Numbered from the stretch's first letter, positions 27,384 through 36,688 are shown. The stretch is DNA of 56,657 nucleotides from Prevotella sp. UBA1378 (GCA_002305505.1 DBRC01000040.1:1-56657); one strand, 5' to 3'. The notes: generated by a model not told the origin, from the sequence alone. A program made the numbers and translations.

Positions 27384-28601
27384 TCACAGATTAACATCCG
27401 AAAGAATCCTGTCGGTGGCTCCGGCCCGGCTCTTGACAAAAGCGCCCGCCTTGCTGCCAGCCTGCTCGAGATAGCCGGGCTGGCCGGTGAAACGTGCCAT
27501 CAGGGCCCTAAAGCCGGCTGCATCCGCAATCTCGAACCCGCCCTCCTGCTCCATGATGCCCTGCGCTTCATGGAAATTCTTATTGTTAGGGCCGAAAACC
27601 ACGGGCATATCCCATACGGCGGCCTCCAGCACATTGTGGATACCCACGCCGAAACCGCCGCCTACATAGGCCACCTCGCCGTAATGGTAAACCGAGGAGA
27701 GCAGCCCGAAACAGTCGATAATCAGGCAGTCGGCCTGTGCAGCCTCTTCCGGTGTCGTCTGTGTATAGCGCACGGCCTTGCCTTCAAACTTCTGTAGAAT
27801 CTGTTTCAGATGGTCCTCGCCGATAACATGGGGCGCCACGATCAGCTTCCAGTCCCTATGCTCATTGAAATAGGGGATGAAGATGTCCTCGTCGGGTGCC
27901 CAGCTCGAGCCGGCCACGAACACGTTCCTGCCCTGCTTAAAGGCCTCAACGATAGGCAGCCGTTTGCTTTGCTCCTTTATCTGCAGCACGCGGTCGAACC
28001 GGGTGTCGCCCGTAATGGCCACGTCGGTGATGCCGATTTTTCCGAGCAGCTGCTTACTGATGTCGTTCTGCACGTAGAAGCGGGTAAAGCATTTCAGCAC
28101 ATTGGCATACTGGCGGCCATACCAGCGGAAGAATATCTGGTCGGGACGGAAGATGCTCGACACACTGTATACCGGCACGCCGCGATGGCGCAGGATATGC
28201 AGGTAGTTGTACCAGAACTCGTACTTGATGAAGAAAGCCATCACCGGGCGTATGGTGCGCAGGAAGCGGCGGGCATTGGTGATGGTATCCAGGGGCAGAT
28301 AGCATACGATGTCAGCCCCTTCGTAGTCTTTACGCACTTCGTAACCCGACGGGGAGAAGAACGTAAGCAGTATCTTGTATTCGGGATGCAGCTGCCGGAG
28401 GCGCTCCATCATAGGGCGCCCCTGCTCAAACTCGCCCAGCGATGCCGCATGAAACCATACATACCGGGCATGAGGATCCATTTTCTCCCGCAGCACGCGG
28501 AAAGCGTCACGCTCGCCGCGCCACATCTTTTTTACCTTCTTATCGAACAGGCTGACAACCGCCACGCCCAGCAGATAGAAGTAGATTGCGACATTATACA
28601 T
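27384..28601 (-). CDS. waaA: Kdo transferase WaaA
   Basis: Membrane-associated glycosyltransferase that adds Kdo from CMP-Kdo to lipid A precursor. The 405-residue protein has an N-terminal hydrophobic anchor, the family motif WFHAASLGEFEQGRP, the IKYEFWYNYL segment with the essential Glu, and the donor-binding PVVFGPNNKNFHEA region. It begins directly after the gltX stop codon and precedes the phosphoesterase gene. Identity is secure. Confidence 0.96.
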   Translation of the reverse strand: MYNVAIYFYLLGVAVVSLFDKKVKKMWRGERDAFRVLREKMDPHARYVWFHAASLGEFEQGRPMMERLRQLHPEYKILLTFFSPSGYEVRKDYEGADIVCYLPLDTITNARRFLRTIRPVMAFFIKYEFWYNYLHILRHRGVPVYSVSSIFRPDQIFFRWYGRQYANVLKCFTRFYVQNDISKQLLGKIGITDVAITGDTRFDRVLQIKEQSKRLPIVEAFKQGRNVFVAGSSWAPDEDIFIPYFNEHRDWKLIVAPHVIGEDHLKQILQKFEGKAVRYTQTTPEEAAQADCLIIDCFGLLSSVYHYGEVAYVGGGFGVGIHNVLEAAVWDMPVVFGPNNKNFHEAQGIMEQEGGFEIADAAGFRALMARFTGQPGYLEQAGSKAGAFVKSRAGATDRILSDVNL

Positions 28602-30119
28602 TTATTTCAGCACTTCGATGGCACGTCGCATCCGGGCGAGGGTTTCCTCCTTGCCCAGGAATGCAGAGATATCAAACATGCCGGGGCCTTTCCCCTCGCC
28701 TACGAGGGCCAGCCGCCACGCATTCATCACGTTGCCCAGTTTGTATTCTTTCTGCTCTACCCAGCGCTCCACCACCTGTTCCTGGTGTGCGATGGAGAAA
28801 TCGTCGAGGCCTTCGAGCAGCCCGGCCAACTCGCCCATCACCTGGGCCGAGTCTTCCTTCCAGCGCTTCTTGCGCGTCTTCTCGTCGTACGCTTGCGGGG
28901 CGACGAAAAAGAACGAGCACAGCGGCCACAGCTCGCCGACGAAGCTGACGCGGTCTTTCATCATGGCCACCACCCGGGTGATGCGTTCCAAAGGCTCGTC
29001 GACCCCCTGCGCCTTCACTACCGGGGCGAAAAGCGCAGCTATCTCTTCATTGCTCTTCGAGAGCATATATTCGTGATTGAACCAGATACCTTTCTGGTAA
29101 TCAAAGCGGGCACCGGCCTTCGAACATTTGGAAAGGTCGAACAGCCCCACCAGTTCGTCAAGACTGTAAAGCTCGCGTTCGGTACCTGGATTCCAACCTA
29201 AGAAAGCGAGGAAGTTGATGACGGCCTCGGGGAAATAACCGCTCTCGCGGAAGCCCGACGACACCTCGCCCGTCTTCGGGTCGCGCCACTCCAAGGGGAA
29301 TACCGGGAAGCCGAGGCGGTCGCCGTCGCGTTTCGACAGCTTGCCCTTGCCCTCGGGCTTGAGCAGCAGCGGCAGATGGGCAAAGCGCGGCATGGTATCA
29401 GTCCAGCCAAAAGCCTGATACAGCAACACATGGAGCGGTGCCGAAGGCAGCCATTCCTCGCCGCGGATGACGTGGGTGATTTCCATCAGGTGGTCGTCCA
29501 CGATGTTGGCCAGATGATAGGTAGGCAGCCCGTCGGCACTCTTGTAGAGCACCTTGTCGTCGAGGATATCGCTCTTGATGCGCACCTCGCCGCGGATGAG
29601 GTCGTCTACCAATACGGTTGTGCCCGGCTCTATCTTGAACCGCACGACATACTGCCCGCCGCCAGCCATCAGCCGCTCCACCTCTTCCGGTGCGAGCGTG
29701 AGCGAATTGCGCATCTGCATGCGGGTATGGGCATCGTACTGGAAGTTCTCCATAGCCTGCCGCTTGGCCTCAAGCTCCTCGGGCGTGTCGAACGCAAGAT
29801 AGGCCTTACCGCTGGCGAGCAGCTGGTCTACATATTCCTTATATATAGCGCGGCGCTCGCTTTGCCGGTAGGGCCCGTGCGCGCCGCCGAAGCCGACGCC
29901 TTCGTCGAACCGGATGCCCAGCCACTTGAATGATTCGATGATATATTCTTCCGCACCCGGCACGAAGCGGTGCGAATCGGTATCTTCAATGCGGAAGACC
30001 ATGTCGCCTCCATGCTGACGGGCAAATAAATAGTTGTATAACGCGGTACGCACGCCGCCGATATGTAAAGCCCCCGTCGGACTCGGTGCAAAACGCACCC
30101 TCACTCTTCTTTCAGCCAT
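28602..30119 (-). CDS. gltX: Glutamyl-tRNA synthetase
   Basis: Charges tRNA-Glu. Class I synthetase with the HIGH-type motif in SPTGALHIGGVRTALYNYL and the KMSKS equivalent in KLSKRDGDRLGFP. The 505-residue length is normal for Bacteroidetes GltX. A TAATTTTG -7 element lies about 30 bp upstream at 30151-30158. It probably drives gltX, waaA and the phosphoesterase gene together. Confidence 0.97.
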   Translation of the reverse strand: MAERRVRVRFAPSPTGALHIGGVRTALYNYLFARQHGGDMVFRIEDTDSHRFVPGAEEYIIESFKWLGIRFDEGVGFGGAHGPYRQSERRAIYKEYVDQLLASGKAYLAFDTPEELEAKRQAMENFQYDAHTRMQMRNSLTLAPEEVERLMAGGGQYVVRFKIEPGTTVLVDDLIRGEVRIKSDILDDKVLYKSADGLPTYHLANIVDDHLMEITHVIRGEEWLPSAPLHVLLYQAFGWTDTMPRFAHLPLLLKPEGKGKLSKRDGDRLGFPVFPLEWRDPKTGEVSSGFRESGYFPEAVINFLAFLGWNPGTERELYSLDELVGLFDLSKCSKAGARFDYQKGIWFNHEYMLSKSNEEIAALFAPVVKAQGVDEPLERITRVVAMMKDRVSFVGELWPLCSFFFVAPQAYDEKTRKKRWKEDSAQVMGELAGLLEGLDDFSIAHQEQVVERWVEQKEYKLGNVMNAWRLALVGEGKGPGMFDISAFLGKEETLARMRRAIEVLK

Positions 30120-30150
30120 AGATTTGGTAGCTTTTGGGAAAAATTTTGTG

Positions 30151-30158
30151 CAAAATTA
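30151..30158 (-). promoter_or_regulatory. Bacteroidetes -7 promoter element for gltX
   Basis: The minus strand reads TAATTTTG, an exact TAnnTTTG match, 32 bp before the gltX start. The 121-bp region is shared with the divergent HD phosphodiesterase gene, whose best -7 candidate is TATTTTCG at 30192-30199 (one mismatch). Confidence 0.5.
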
Positions 30159-30240
30159 CATATTTTTTTTCACTTTTGCCGTTTTTTTTCGTATTTTCGC
30201 AAAGTAAATGGAAGATTAGGGCAAATAATGAGATATTGAG

Positions 30241-32292
30241 ATGGGAAAATTCAACTTAAAAGAAGATATTACATGGCGCGACATACTGATACGCCTCGCC
30301 TTGTCGGTTGCGACGGTGGCTGTCATTATATGGGCCATGCCGCGCGACAGCCGGAGCTATTTCCACGTAGAACAGGGGAAACCGTGGAAGTATTCGGCCT
30401 TCACCGCGCCCTTCGACTTCCCGATATACAAGTCGGAAAGCTCCATACAAAGGGAGAAAGACAGCCTGATGCGCCTATACGAACCCTACTACAGCTTTAA
30501 TAAAGAGACGGAAGGCGAACAGGTGCGCAGGTTCGTGTCGGACTACAGCAACGGCATACCGGGGCTTCCCGACGACTATATCAGCATCATTGCCAACCGC
30601 TTGCACCGGCTGTACCAACAGGGGATTATCAACCCGGCGGAATACAACAAGCTACGCACCGACACATCGAGGATGATACGCATTGTCAGCGGGAAGAGTG
30701 CGGCAAGCGTACAAATCACCAAGGTGCTCTCAACGAAAGGGGCCTACGAACAGCTGTATCTCGACGACGCCCTGGCGGCCCACCGGCAGATACTGCAGAA
30801 ATGCAACCTGAACGACTATATCACGCCCAACCTGATTTACGACAAGGAGCGCAGCGAACAGAGCATGAGCGACCTGCTGAGCAGCATCGCCCTGGCAACG
30901 GGAGTGGTGCAGAAAGGGCAGAAAATCATCGACCGGGGCGATATCGTGGACGAGAAGGTGTACAGGATACTCGAGTCGTTCATCAAAGAGAACGACAAGC
31001 GGGGACGCGACTCCACGCAAATTGAGCTGACGTTCTTCGGCGACATGCTCTATGTATTCATCCTCGTGGCGTGCTTCACGCTCTACCTCAGCCTGTTCAG
31101 GAAAGACTACTTCGACAAGTCGCGGTCGATAGCCATGCTCTACTCGATGATCATCATCTTCTCACTGCTCACCTCACTGCTCGTACGCAACACACTGCTG
31201 CACGTATACATCCTGCCCTACGCCATGCTGCCGATATTCATCCGCGTATTCATGGACTCGCGCACGGCCTTCATCACACACCTCACAATGGTGCTCATCT
31301 GCGCCTGCATGCTGCAACACCCGTTCGACTTCATCGTCATCGAGACCGTGGCCGGACTGGCGGCCATCTATTCGCTGCGCGAACTGTCGAACCGTGCCCA
31401 GCTGTTCAAGTCGGCTGTCATCGTCACACTGGCCAGCATGGCCATGAACATCGCCTTCGACCTCATACACATGTCGGCCATCTCCGAGCTCGACTTCAGC
31501 AACTACAACTTCTTCATCGCCAACGGCATGCTGCTGCTCTTCGCCTATCCGCTGCTGTACCTCATAGAAAAGACGTTCGGGTTTACCAGCGACATCACGC
31601 TCATCGAACTGTCGAACACCAACCACCCGCTGCTACGGCGGCTGAGCGAGGTGGCACCCGGCACGTTCCAGCACTCAATACAAGTGGGCAACCTTGCTGC
31701 CGAGATTGCCAACAAGATAGGGGCCAAGAGCCAGCTGGTGCGCACCGGTGCACTGTACCACGACATAGGGAAGATGGCAAACCCCATCTACTTCACGGAA
31801 AACCAGTCGGGTGTCGACCCGCACGAGAACCTCTCGTGCATAGAGAGCGCACAGATCATTATCAGCCATGTGACAGAAGGACTGAAAATGGCGGAGAAGA
31901 ACAACCTGCCCAACATCATCAAAGACTTCATCAGCACGCACCACGGACAAGGGAAAGCTAAGTATTTCTACGTGAAATACAAGAACGAACATCCCGGCGA
32001 GGAGGTAGACGAACTGCTGTTCACCTACCCGGGCACAAACCCATTCACCCGCGAACAGGCCATACTGATGATGGCAGACACCGTAGAGGCGGCCTCGCGC
32101 TCGATGCCCGACTATACGGAGAAATCAATCCGCGACCTCGTAAACCGACTGATCGACTGCCAGGTAAACGAGGGATACTTCCGCGAATGCCCCATCACCT
32201 TCCGCGACATCGCCTACGCAAAGACCGTGCTCATAGAGAAACTGAAGACTATCTATCACACGCGTGTGAATTATCCGGAGCTGAAACGCTAA
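30241..32292 (+). CDS. 7TM-HD family phosphodiesterase (PgpH-like)
   Basis: A 683-residue membrane protein: one N-terminal TM helix (about 15-32), an extracytoplasmic 7TMR-HDED domain (about 40-265), a bundle of seven TM helices (about 270-475), and a cytoplasmic HD domain with GTFQHSIQVGNLAAEIA and GALYHDIGKM. Firmicute PgpH proteins of this architecture hydrolyse cyclic-di-AMP; the same substrate is likely in Bacteroidetes but is inferred. Length is close to that of PgpH (about 700 aa). Confidence 0.92.
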   Translation: MGKFNLKEDITWRDILIRLALSVATVAVIIWAMPRDSRSYFHVEQGKPWKYSAFTAPFDFPIYKSESSIQREKDSLMRLYEPYYSFNKETEGEQVRRFVSDYSNGIPGLPDDYISIIANRLHRLYQQGIINPAEYNKLRTDTSRMIRIVSGKSAASVQITKVLSTKGAYEQLYLDDALAAHRQILQKCNLNDYITPNLIYDKERSEQSMSDLLSSIALATGVVQKGQKIIDRGDIVDEKVYRILESFIKENDKRGRDSTQIELTFFGDMLYVFILVACFTLYLSLFRKDYFDKSRSIAMLYSMIIIFSLLTSLLVRNTLLHVYILPYAMLPIFIRVFMDSRTAFITHLTMVLICACMLQHPFDFIVIETVAGLAAIYSLRELSNRAQLFKSAVIVTLASMAMNIAFDLIHMSAISELDFSNYNFFIANGMLLLFAYPLLYLIEKTFGFTSDITLIELSNTNHPLLRRLSEVAPGTFQHSIQVGNLAAEIANKIGAKSQLVRTGALYHDIGKMANPIYFTENQSGVDPHENLSCIESAQIIISHVTEGLKMAEKNNLPNIIKDFISTHHGQGKAKYFYVKYKNEHPGEEVDELLFTYPGTNPFTREQAILMMADTVEAASRSMPDYTEKSIRDLVNRLIDCQVNEGYFRECPITFRDIAYAKTVLIEKLKTIYHTRVNYPELKR

Positions 32293-32360
32293 AAGAAACT
32301 GTCGCCGCCCGGCCGCAAAAGGCCATGCCGCTACATGAGGGAACATCTACCCCCATTTTG

Positions 32361-32419
32361 TTTTTTGGCCATTTATCAGAGATTTTTGGCCATTTATCTC
32401 CGAAAAATGGCCAAAAATC
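32361..32419. repeat. Cluster of GGCCATTTATC repeats with a 15-bp inverted repeat
   Basis: Two direct copies of TTTTTGGCCATTTATC lie in tandem (starting at about 32362 and 32383). The second forms a perfect 15-bp inverted repeat with a third, reversed copy: GATTTTTGGCCATTT (32381-32395) and AAATGGCCAAAAATC (32405-32419), loop 9 nt. A further reversed copy with 19 of 20 matches lies at 36735-36754, on the other side of the RHS locus. In the 354-bp gap after the HD phosphodiesterase gene this cluster could also act as a bidirectional stem-loop terminator. Confidence 0.75.
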
Positions 32420-32480
32420 AAAACCGATAGTTTCTCGTTGTCCGCCAACGGTCGTGTTCATGGCGGATGACTACCGCCAC

Positions 32481-32514
32481 GGCGGAAAGAAATATTGCAA
32501 TATTTCTTTCCGCC
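32481..32514. repeat. Perfect 34-bp palindrome
   Basis: GGCGGAAAGAAATATT is followed at once by GC and its exact reverse complement AATATTTCTTTCCGCC, so the whole 34 bp is self-complementary with no mismatch. It has no T-run on either side. It lies between the HD phosphodiesterase gene and the RHS immunity gene, where the AT-rich island begins. It could be a bidirectional terminator, a protein-binding site or a recombination junction; sequence alone does not decide. Confidence 0.85.
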
Positions 32515-32646
32515 CTGTTATCCGCCTGCTGCCCGTAGCTTGCCTTCATGGCTGCAATTTCTTCCTTTTTACAGCAAAGACAGTAATTGCTTATCCCGAA
32601 CTCAGGTATCTTATTATAATTTTACAGATATGATGCTTGCACTATT

Positions 32647-33138
32647 CTAATACGGCATTGCACATGGGTAACGACCTGTTTTAATTTTTTCGACAAGCCA
32701 GTTGTAAGGATATACAGCTCCATAATCTGTTATATTAGCATATTCTTCTGTTAGCTCGCCAATATGAATTGCTTCTTCTTGTCCCAATTTCCAAACATAC
32801 CAATGGTAGGATTTTAGACAAGAAGAGGAGTAGTCGGTAGCCGAACGAAACATAATAGAATCAAAACTTCCGACATTCTTGCTTTTACCAACTTTGGTCC
32901 ATGCATTTTCTTGAATTCCAAACTTCAGTACTGTATGAGAATAGAAATCTACCTCATCTGCAACAATATCCTCCATACCTGGTTCCACTTCTAATGGATA
33001 AACAGTCTTAAAGACTCTTATTGTTGAACTGTTTAGTTGGTAGATATCGTTCGCGATATACTGAAAGTATCGTTTGCGCTTATCATCTATCTTCACACAG
33101 AAGATATCTCCTATTTTTGTAACTATTCTTTTCATCAT
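32647..33138 (-). CDS. Imm26-like immunity protein
   Basis: A 163-residue cytoplasmic protein starting MMKRIVTKIGDIFCVKIDD, with the GDIFCVKI and KRYFQYIAND pattern I associate with immunity protein 26, a family found next to polymorphic toxins. It lies 23 bp downstream of the RHS toxin tip on the same strand, the expected place for the cognate immunity gene. A perfect -7 element in the 23-bp gap would let it be made on its own. Family assignment is from memory of the motif; pairing with the toxin is inferred from position. AT-rich codon use unlike the flanking genes. Confidence 0.7.
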   Translation of the reverse strand: MMKRIVTKIGDIFCVKIDDKRKRYFQYIANDIYQLNSSTIRVFKTVYPLEVEPGMEDIVADEVDFYSHTVLKFGIQENAWTKVGKSKNVGSFDSIMFRSATDYSSSCLKSYHWYVWKLGQEEAIHIGELTEEYANITDYGAVYPYNWLVEKIKTGRYPCAMPY

Positions 33139-33143
33139 TACTG

Positions 33144-33151
33144 CAAAGATA
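33144..33151 (-). promoter_or_regulatory. -7 element for the immunity gene inside the toxin-immunity gap
   Basis: The minus strand reads TATCTTTG, an exact TAnnTTTG match, between the toxin stop and the immunity start. The transcript would begin at or next to the ATG at 33138 or the Met codon after it (33135), so the message would be nearly leaderless. Confidence 0.5.
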
Positions 33152-33161
33152 ATACATTTTT

Positions 33162-34298
33162 CTATTTAATTCCAAAATTATCCCACTTTTTTGGACTAAT
33201 AGAATTAATTTTGTTGAATAATTGTCCTCCATTCTTCTGCATACCATATTTGTTAATATAATTTTGTTCCATTATATGAGCCTTACGGCAGGTTAAATTA
33301 CCTGTTTCTGGGAGCTTTTCATATATTAATGTTGCTTTTTCTGTTCCAGAATGCAGGTGTTCGTTGAATCGAGTTTGTGGATCTCTTTTTGTAATACCGA
33401 CGTACCGAATATCACCATTTTGATCTTTACCCATATAAACACTATATGTGCCTTCTTGCTGTTCCGATTGAGATACTTTTGGTTTAGCTTGTTGTTTCTT
33501 AGCATTGCTTTTCTGTATTGCATTTTGATTAATGCCAGTACCCACACCACTAATTGTGCCAATCACAAGTCCTTGAGCTCCACTTTTAAGTCCTGCGCTC
33601 ATTACAGATTCAAAGTCTGCATTTTTTCCATTAGCAGCTTCAAAAGTAGCACCTAATGCAAATCCTGATGCGGCATTGGTAAGAGCCTCCTTGATTGCTT
33701 CACGCAGAATGTTATTTGTAATACCTTTCGTCAACTGGGACAGAGGCTTTGAGAGATAATTGCCCAAACAGCCACCCAAACAGGACGTTGCCATAGACAT
33801 TAACAGGTCAGAACCGACCTGAGCAGCATCGATCTTATCCCATCCATTGATGAAACCCTGGTTGACCACGCTATTTCCTATACCAATAACAACACTACCG
33901 GCTAAAGGACCGCCATATAGCGTTGCTTCTCCTGCCGCCGCACCGACACCGAATAAAGAAAGCCCATGCCAAAAATCTTTTACTTCACCAGCCAACAAAT
34001 TAGAACACACATTGATGGTCCCTCCTACTAATGCAGCAATAAGGTCATCAATGCCTGCCCAATTTCCATCCGGATCCACATATTTCAGTGGGTTATTAAG
34101 ACAGTAGCTGTACCTATTGAAACTCTGTGTATTTTCAGGAGCCTGTACATAATTATCAGGAGCCAAGAACCGGCCAACATATGGACTGTACAACCGGCCA
34201 TTCATGTTTATGAGATTAAACTCATTCAACATTTCATGTCCACAATACCCTCTATGCAACTTATGGTATTGGCAGTAGAAATACTTTGTTTTCCCCAA
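33162..34298 (-). CDS. RHS C-terminal fragment with GIY-YIG-like nuclease toxin tip
   Basis: The open frame has 378 codons, but real homology starts near residue 13 (KLHRGYCGHEMLNEFNL), where it continues the RHS protein encoded upstream in another frame. Residues 13-80 are the RHS core ending NPLKYVDPDG. Residues 81-255 are a Gly/Ala-rich pre-toxin region. Residues 284-365 resemble a GIY-YIG nuclease: YSVYMG, then IRYVGIT, an Arg at 310 in RFNEHL, a candidate catalytic Glu344 and Asn362. DNA cleavage is thus the likely toxin activity. The fragment has no start of its own that makes sense, so the intact protein needs the frame to be restored near 34262. Confidence 0.75.
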   Translation of the reverse strand: MGKTKYFYCQYHKLHRGYCGHEMLNEFNLINMNGRLYSPYVGRFLAPDNYVQAPENTQSFNRYSYCLNNPLKYVDPDGNWAGIDDLIAALVGGTINVCSNLLAGEVKDFWHGLSLFGVGAAAGEATLYGGPLAGSVVIGIGNSVVNQGFINGWDKIDAAQVGSDLLMSMATSCLGGCLGNYLSKPLSQLTKGITNNILREAIKEALTNAASGFALGATFEAANGKNADFESVMSAGLKSGAQGLVIGTISGVGTGINQNAIQKSNAKKQQAKPKVSQSEQQEGTYSVYMGKDQNGDIRYVGITKRDPQTRFNEHLHSGTEKATLIYEKLPETGNLTCRKAHIMEQNYINKYGMQKNGGQLFNKINSISPKKWDNFGIK

Positions 34299-36688
34299 AC
34301 ATCATAATTTGCAGCGAAAACTTTATTTCCAAGACTATCTACGACCGCCAAGTAACTACCCAGGTTGTCTGTCAAGGCAATATAAGGAGTAAAAACTCCA
34401 TCTTTTTTTATAACGATTACATTTCCATCCAAATAATAGAACTCCCTAGATACCCCTGATTCGATGGTCTTCTCATATGCGCCCCCGAAAACAGTTGTTC
34501 TGACAGATGCTCCATTTCTTGTTAATACTGAATAACATCTCTGTAAATCCGGGCCGTAAGTCAAATCCAAATTATACATTGTTTCATCATCGGAAATGGA
34601 CTGTACTTTTCCAATAGGACTAATGACAAATGACAATGTGTTAGTTGGTAACACCTCATCATCATTATTGATTTCAACAACAGCATGTGGCTTGAAATTT
34701 TCATCGTATTCGTAATGACCGATATCTGACTTCGAAGTGATATTTCCATTTTTAGCATAAGCTATTCTCATTGCAACAGAAACTGTACCGCTTTGATTTT
34801 TCTCTTTTGCGGCAATTAGTCTGTCCATATTGTCATATTCAAACAATTCTGTCAGACGTCCCTTTCTGGTACGAGAAAGCATATTGCCGGTAGTCGGATC
34901 AAATTCTTCATCAAAAGAATCAAGAATAGTAGAATCACGGAGAATTGAAACATTGCTTTCGAATCCGTTTTTGTCACGAGATATTGACGATGTTATCTTT
35001 CCGAGGAAAGAAGCCTTTGTCGTTAAGCCGTCATAACCTTCAAGATTATATACTGTTTTTCCATCAGCCTTTACTTTATTCTTATATCCAAATTGGTCGT
35101 ATTCGTATTCAACTTTCAAGCCGTTTGGATAGAAAGCCCTTGAAATCTGATTCAACTTGTTATATTCATAAGAATACACAATAGGAGATTGTCCTTGAAT
35201 ATTTTTGGTCTCCTGTATTATACGGCCATATTTATCATGAACAAATTCAACTGAGTTCGCTCCTGCAGTTTGCTTAACAAGACGTAATTTTCCTGTTCCG
35301 GAAGTACCATATACATTGGTCACAACAAAATCTCCAATTTTTGTTGAAACTATACGCCCAAGTTCATCGAATGTATTGGTTGTTTCAATACCTCTTCCGT
35401 CAGTTTCCTTAATAACTGTTCCATCGGCAGCGTATGTATAAGTCATCGTGCCGGCATCCGGATCAATCAGCGAAGTCTGGTTTCCTGCAATGTCATAAGT
35501 CATCTCAACAGTTGCATTTTCCGAAGTAACCGTCTTTGGTTTACCGTTTGACAAATAGATGTATTCCGCGCATCCTCCAATGGCATCATAGACGGAACTG
35601 ATATTTCCCCAAGAATCAGTTGTCTTTCTCGTAACTCTTCCGTTATCATCAATGCTTACAGTACGATACCCGTTTCCCTCAGACTCATAGCTATATTTTA
35701 TCACCTTTCCTGTGCTCAAAGAGTCTCGTGTTATTCGTGCAAAATCATCATAGCTATAAAATTCCTGTATTGATAGCTTACCATACTTGTTGATAGTCTT
35801 TGTTACCTTTCCACCTACATTGTAATAAGTAGATTTACTTATAGCAATGTTTTTAGGGCCTATACTATTCTGTTCCGTTTCATAACCAGCTTTATCATAC
35901 CATGTCTTAACCCATGGCTGTGTTGATGAAAAACCGACACCTTTCAAAAGACATCCTTCCGATTCCAATACATAGTACTGTTTTCTTAACGAATAGTCAT
36001 TCTCCCAATTGTATGAATAATTTTTCACACTTCCATCTGACAAATATGTAGAGAAAAGTTTTCCCCATCCATCATATGTATTGAAAGTCGTAAGGATATT
36101 AGAAGGGTCTGTTTCGTCATTTTCGGAAATTACATTACCCCATGAGTCATAGACATAAGTATTGACCGCAGCTGCCGGATTCTGATATTTCTTGGAAATG
36201 AAACGTCCACTAGCATCATAAACATTACAAACAGTTATAGGCTTTACATCTTTACCCGAATTTACAGAAGACAATATGTTGCCATATATGTCATAAGTAT
36301 GAGTCTTGGTAAGTGCCAATTCTGTACCACTATGGATTACCTCCGTAAGTACATTCCCCTTGGAGTCATAAGTGTATTTAGTGACAGATTCATACACATC
36401 TTCATCGTCAGGATGTTGTTGGGTTAACGTTACAATTGTTGGAAGCCAGGTATTTCCTTTTTTTACGAATCCATCATAAATGGTTTCTTTGTACATGTCT
36501 GCCCCATTAGTCATAACGATCTGATCTTTCACTACGCCTTTATCAAGGTCATAGTATGTCTCTGTAATTACTTTGTTTCCATCGTAATTTATCGCTTCTT
36601 TTTTCGATTCATATGTAAAGTAATTATTTCCGACTTTTTCTGTTCTTGAGGTTGTTATGACAGATGAAGTTTTTCGGCGCACCTGCAT
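34226..36688 (-). CDS. RHS/YD-repeat protein, 5'-truncated and frameshifted
   Basis: An 820-codon frame full of YD repeats (KYTYDSKGNVLTEV, HTYDIYGNILSSV, MTYDIAGNQTSLIDPDAGTMTY). RHS shells wrap a toxin that is released from the C-terminus. The frame opens with an ATG inside a large hairpin (36676-36725) and has no signal peptide or N-terminal export region, so the 5' part of the gene is missing. At the 3' end the sequence leaves the RHS frame at ...ISTANTI and ends four lines too early, while the next frame carries the proper continuation KLHRGYCGHEML. The product is therefore a broken remnant. AT-rich throughout. Confidence 0.8.
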   Translation of the reverse strand: MQVRRKTSSVITTSRTEKVGNNYFTYESKKEAINYDGNKVITETYYDLDKGVVKDQIVMTNGADMYKETIYDGFVKKGNTWLPTIVTLTQQHPDDEDVYESVTKYTYDSKGNVLTEVIHSGTELALTKTHTYDIYGNILSSVNSGKDVKPITVCNVYDASGRFISKKYQNPAAAVNTYVYDSWGNVISENDETDPSNILTTFNTYDGWGKLFSTYLSDGSVKNYSYNWENDYSLRKQYYVLESEGCLLKGVGFSSTQPWVKTWYDKAGYETEQNSIGPKNIAISKSTYYNVGGKVTKTINKYGKLSIQEFYSYDDFARITRDSLSTGKVIKYSYESEGNGYRTVSIDDNGRVTRKTTDSWGNISSVYDAIGGCAEYIYLSNGKPKTVTSENATVEMTYDIAGNQTSLIDPDAGTMTYTYAADGTVIKETDGRGIETTNTFDELGRIVSTKIGDFVVTNVYGTSGTGKLRLVKQTAGANSVEFVHDKYGRIIQETKNIQGQSPIVYSYEYNKLNQISRAFYPNGLKVEYEYDQFGYKNKVKADGKTVYNLEGYDGLTTKASFLGKITSSISRDKNGFESNVSILRDSTILDSFDEEFDPTTGNMLSRTRKGRLTELFEYDNMDRLIAAKEKNQSGTVSVAMRIAYAKNGNITSKSDIGHYEYDENFKPHAVVEINNDDEVLPTNTLSFVISPIGKVQSISDDETMYNLDLTYGPDLQRCYSVLTRNGASVRTTVFGGAYEKTIESGVSREFYYLDGNVIVIKKDGVFTPYIALTDNLGSYLAVVDSLGNKVFAANYDVWGKQSISTANTISCIEGIVDMKC

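Noticed and set aside
34245..34270. Programmed -1 frameshifting in the RHS gene
   Set aside because: No slippery heptamer of the X-XXY-YYZ type and no clear downstream pseudoknot are present; a single missing A explains the break better.
32647..36688. RHS island as an insertion sequence or conjugative element
   Set aside because: No transposase, integrase, relaxase or other mobility gene lies in the island; only repeats flank it.
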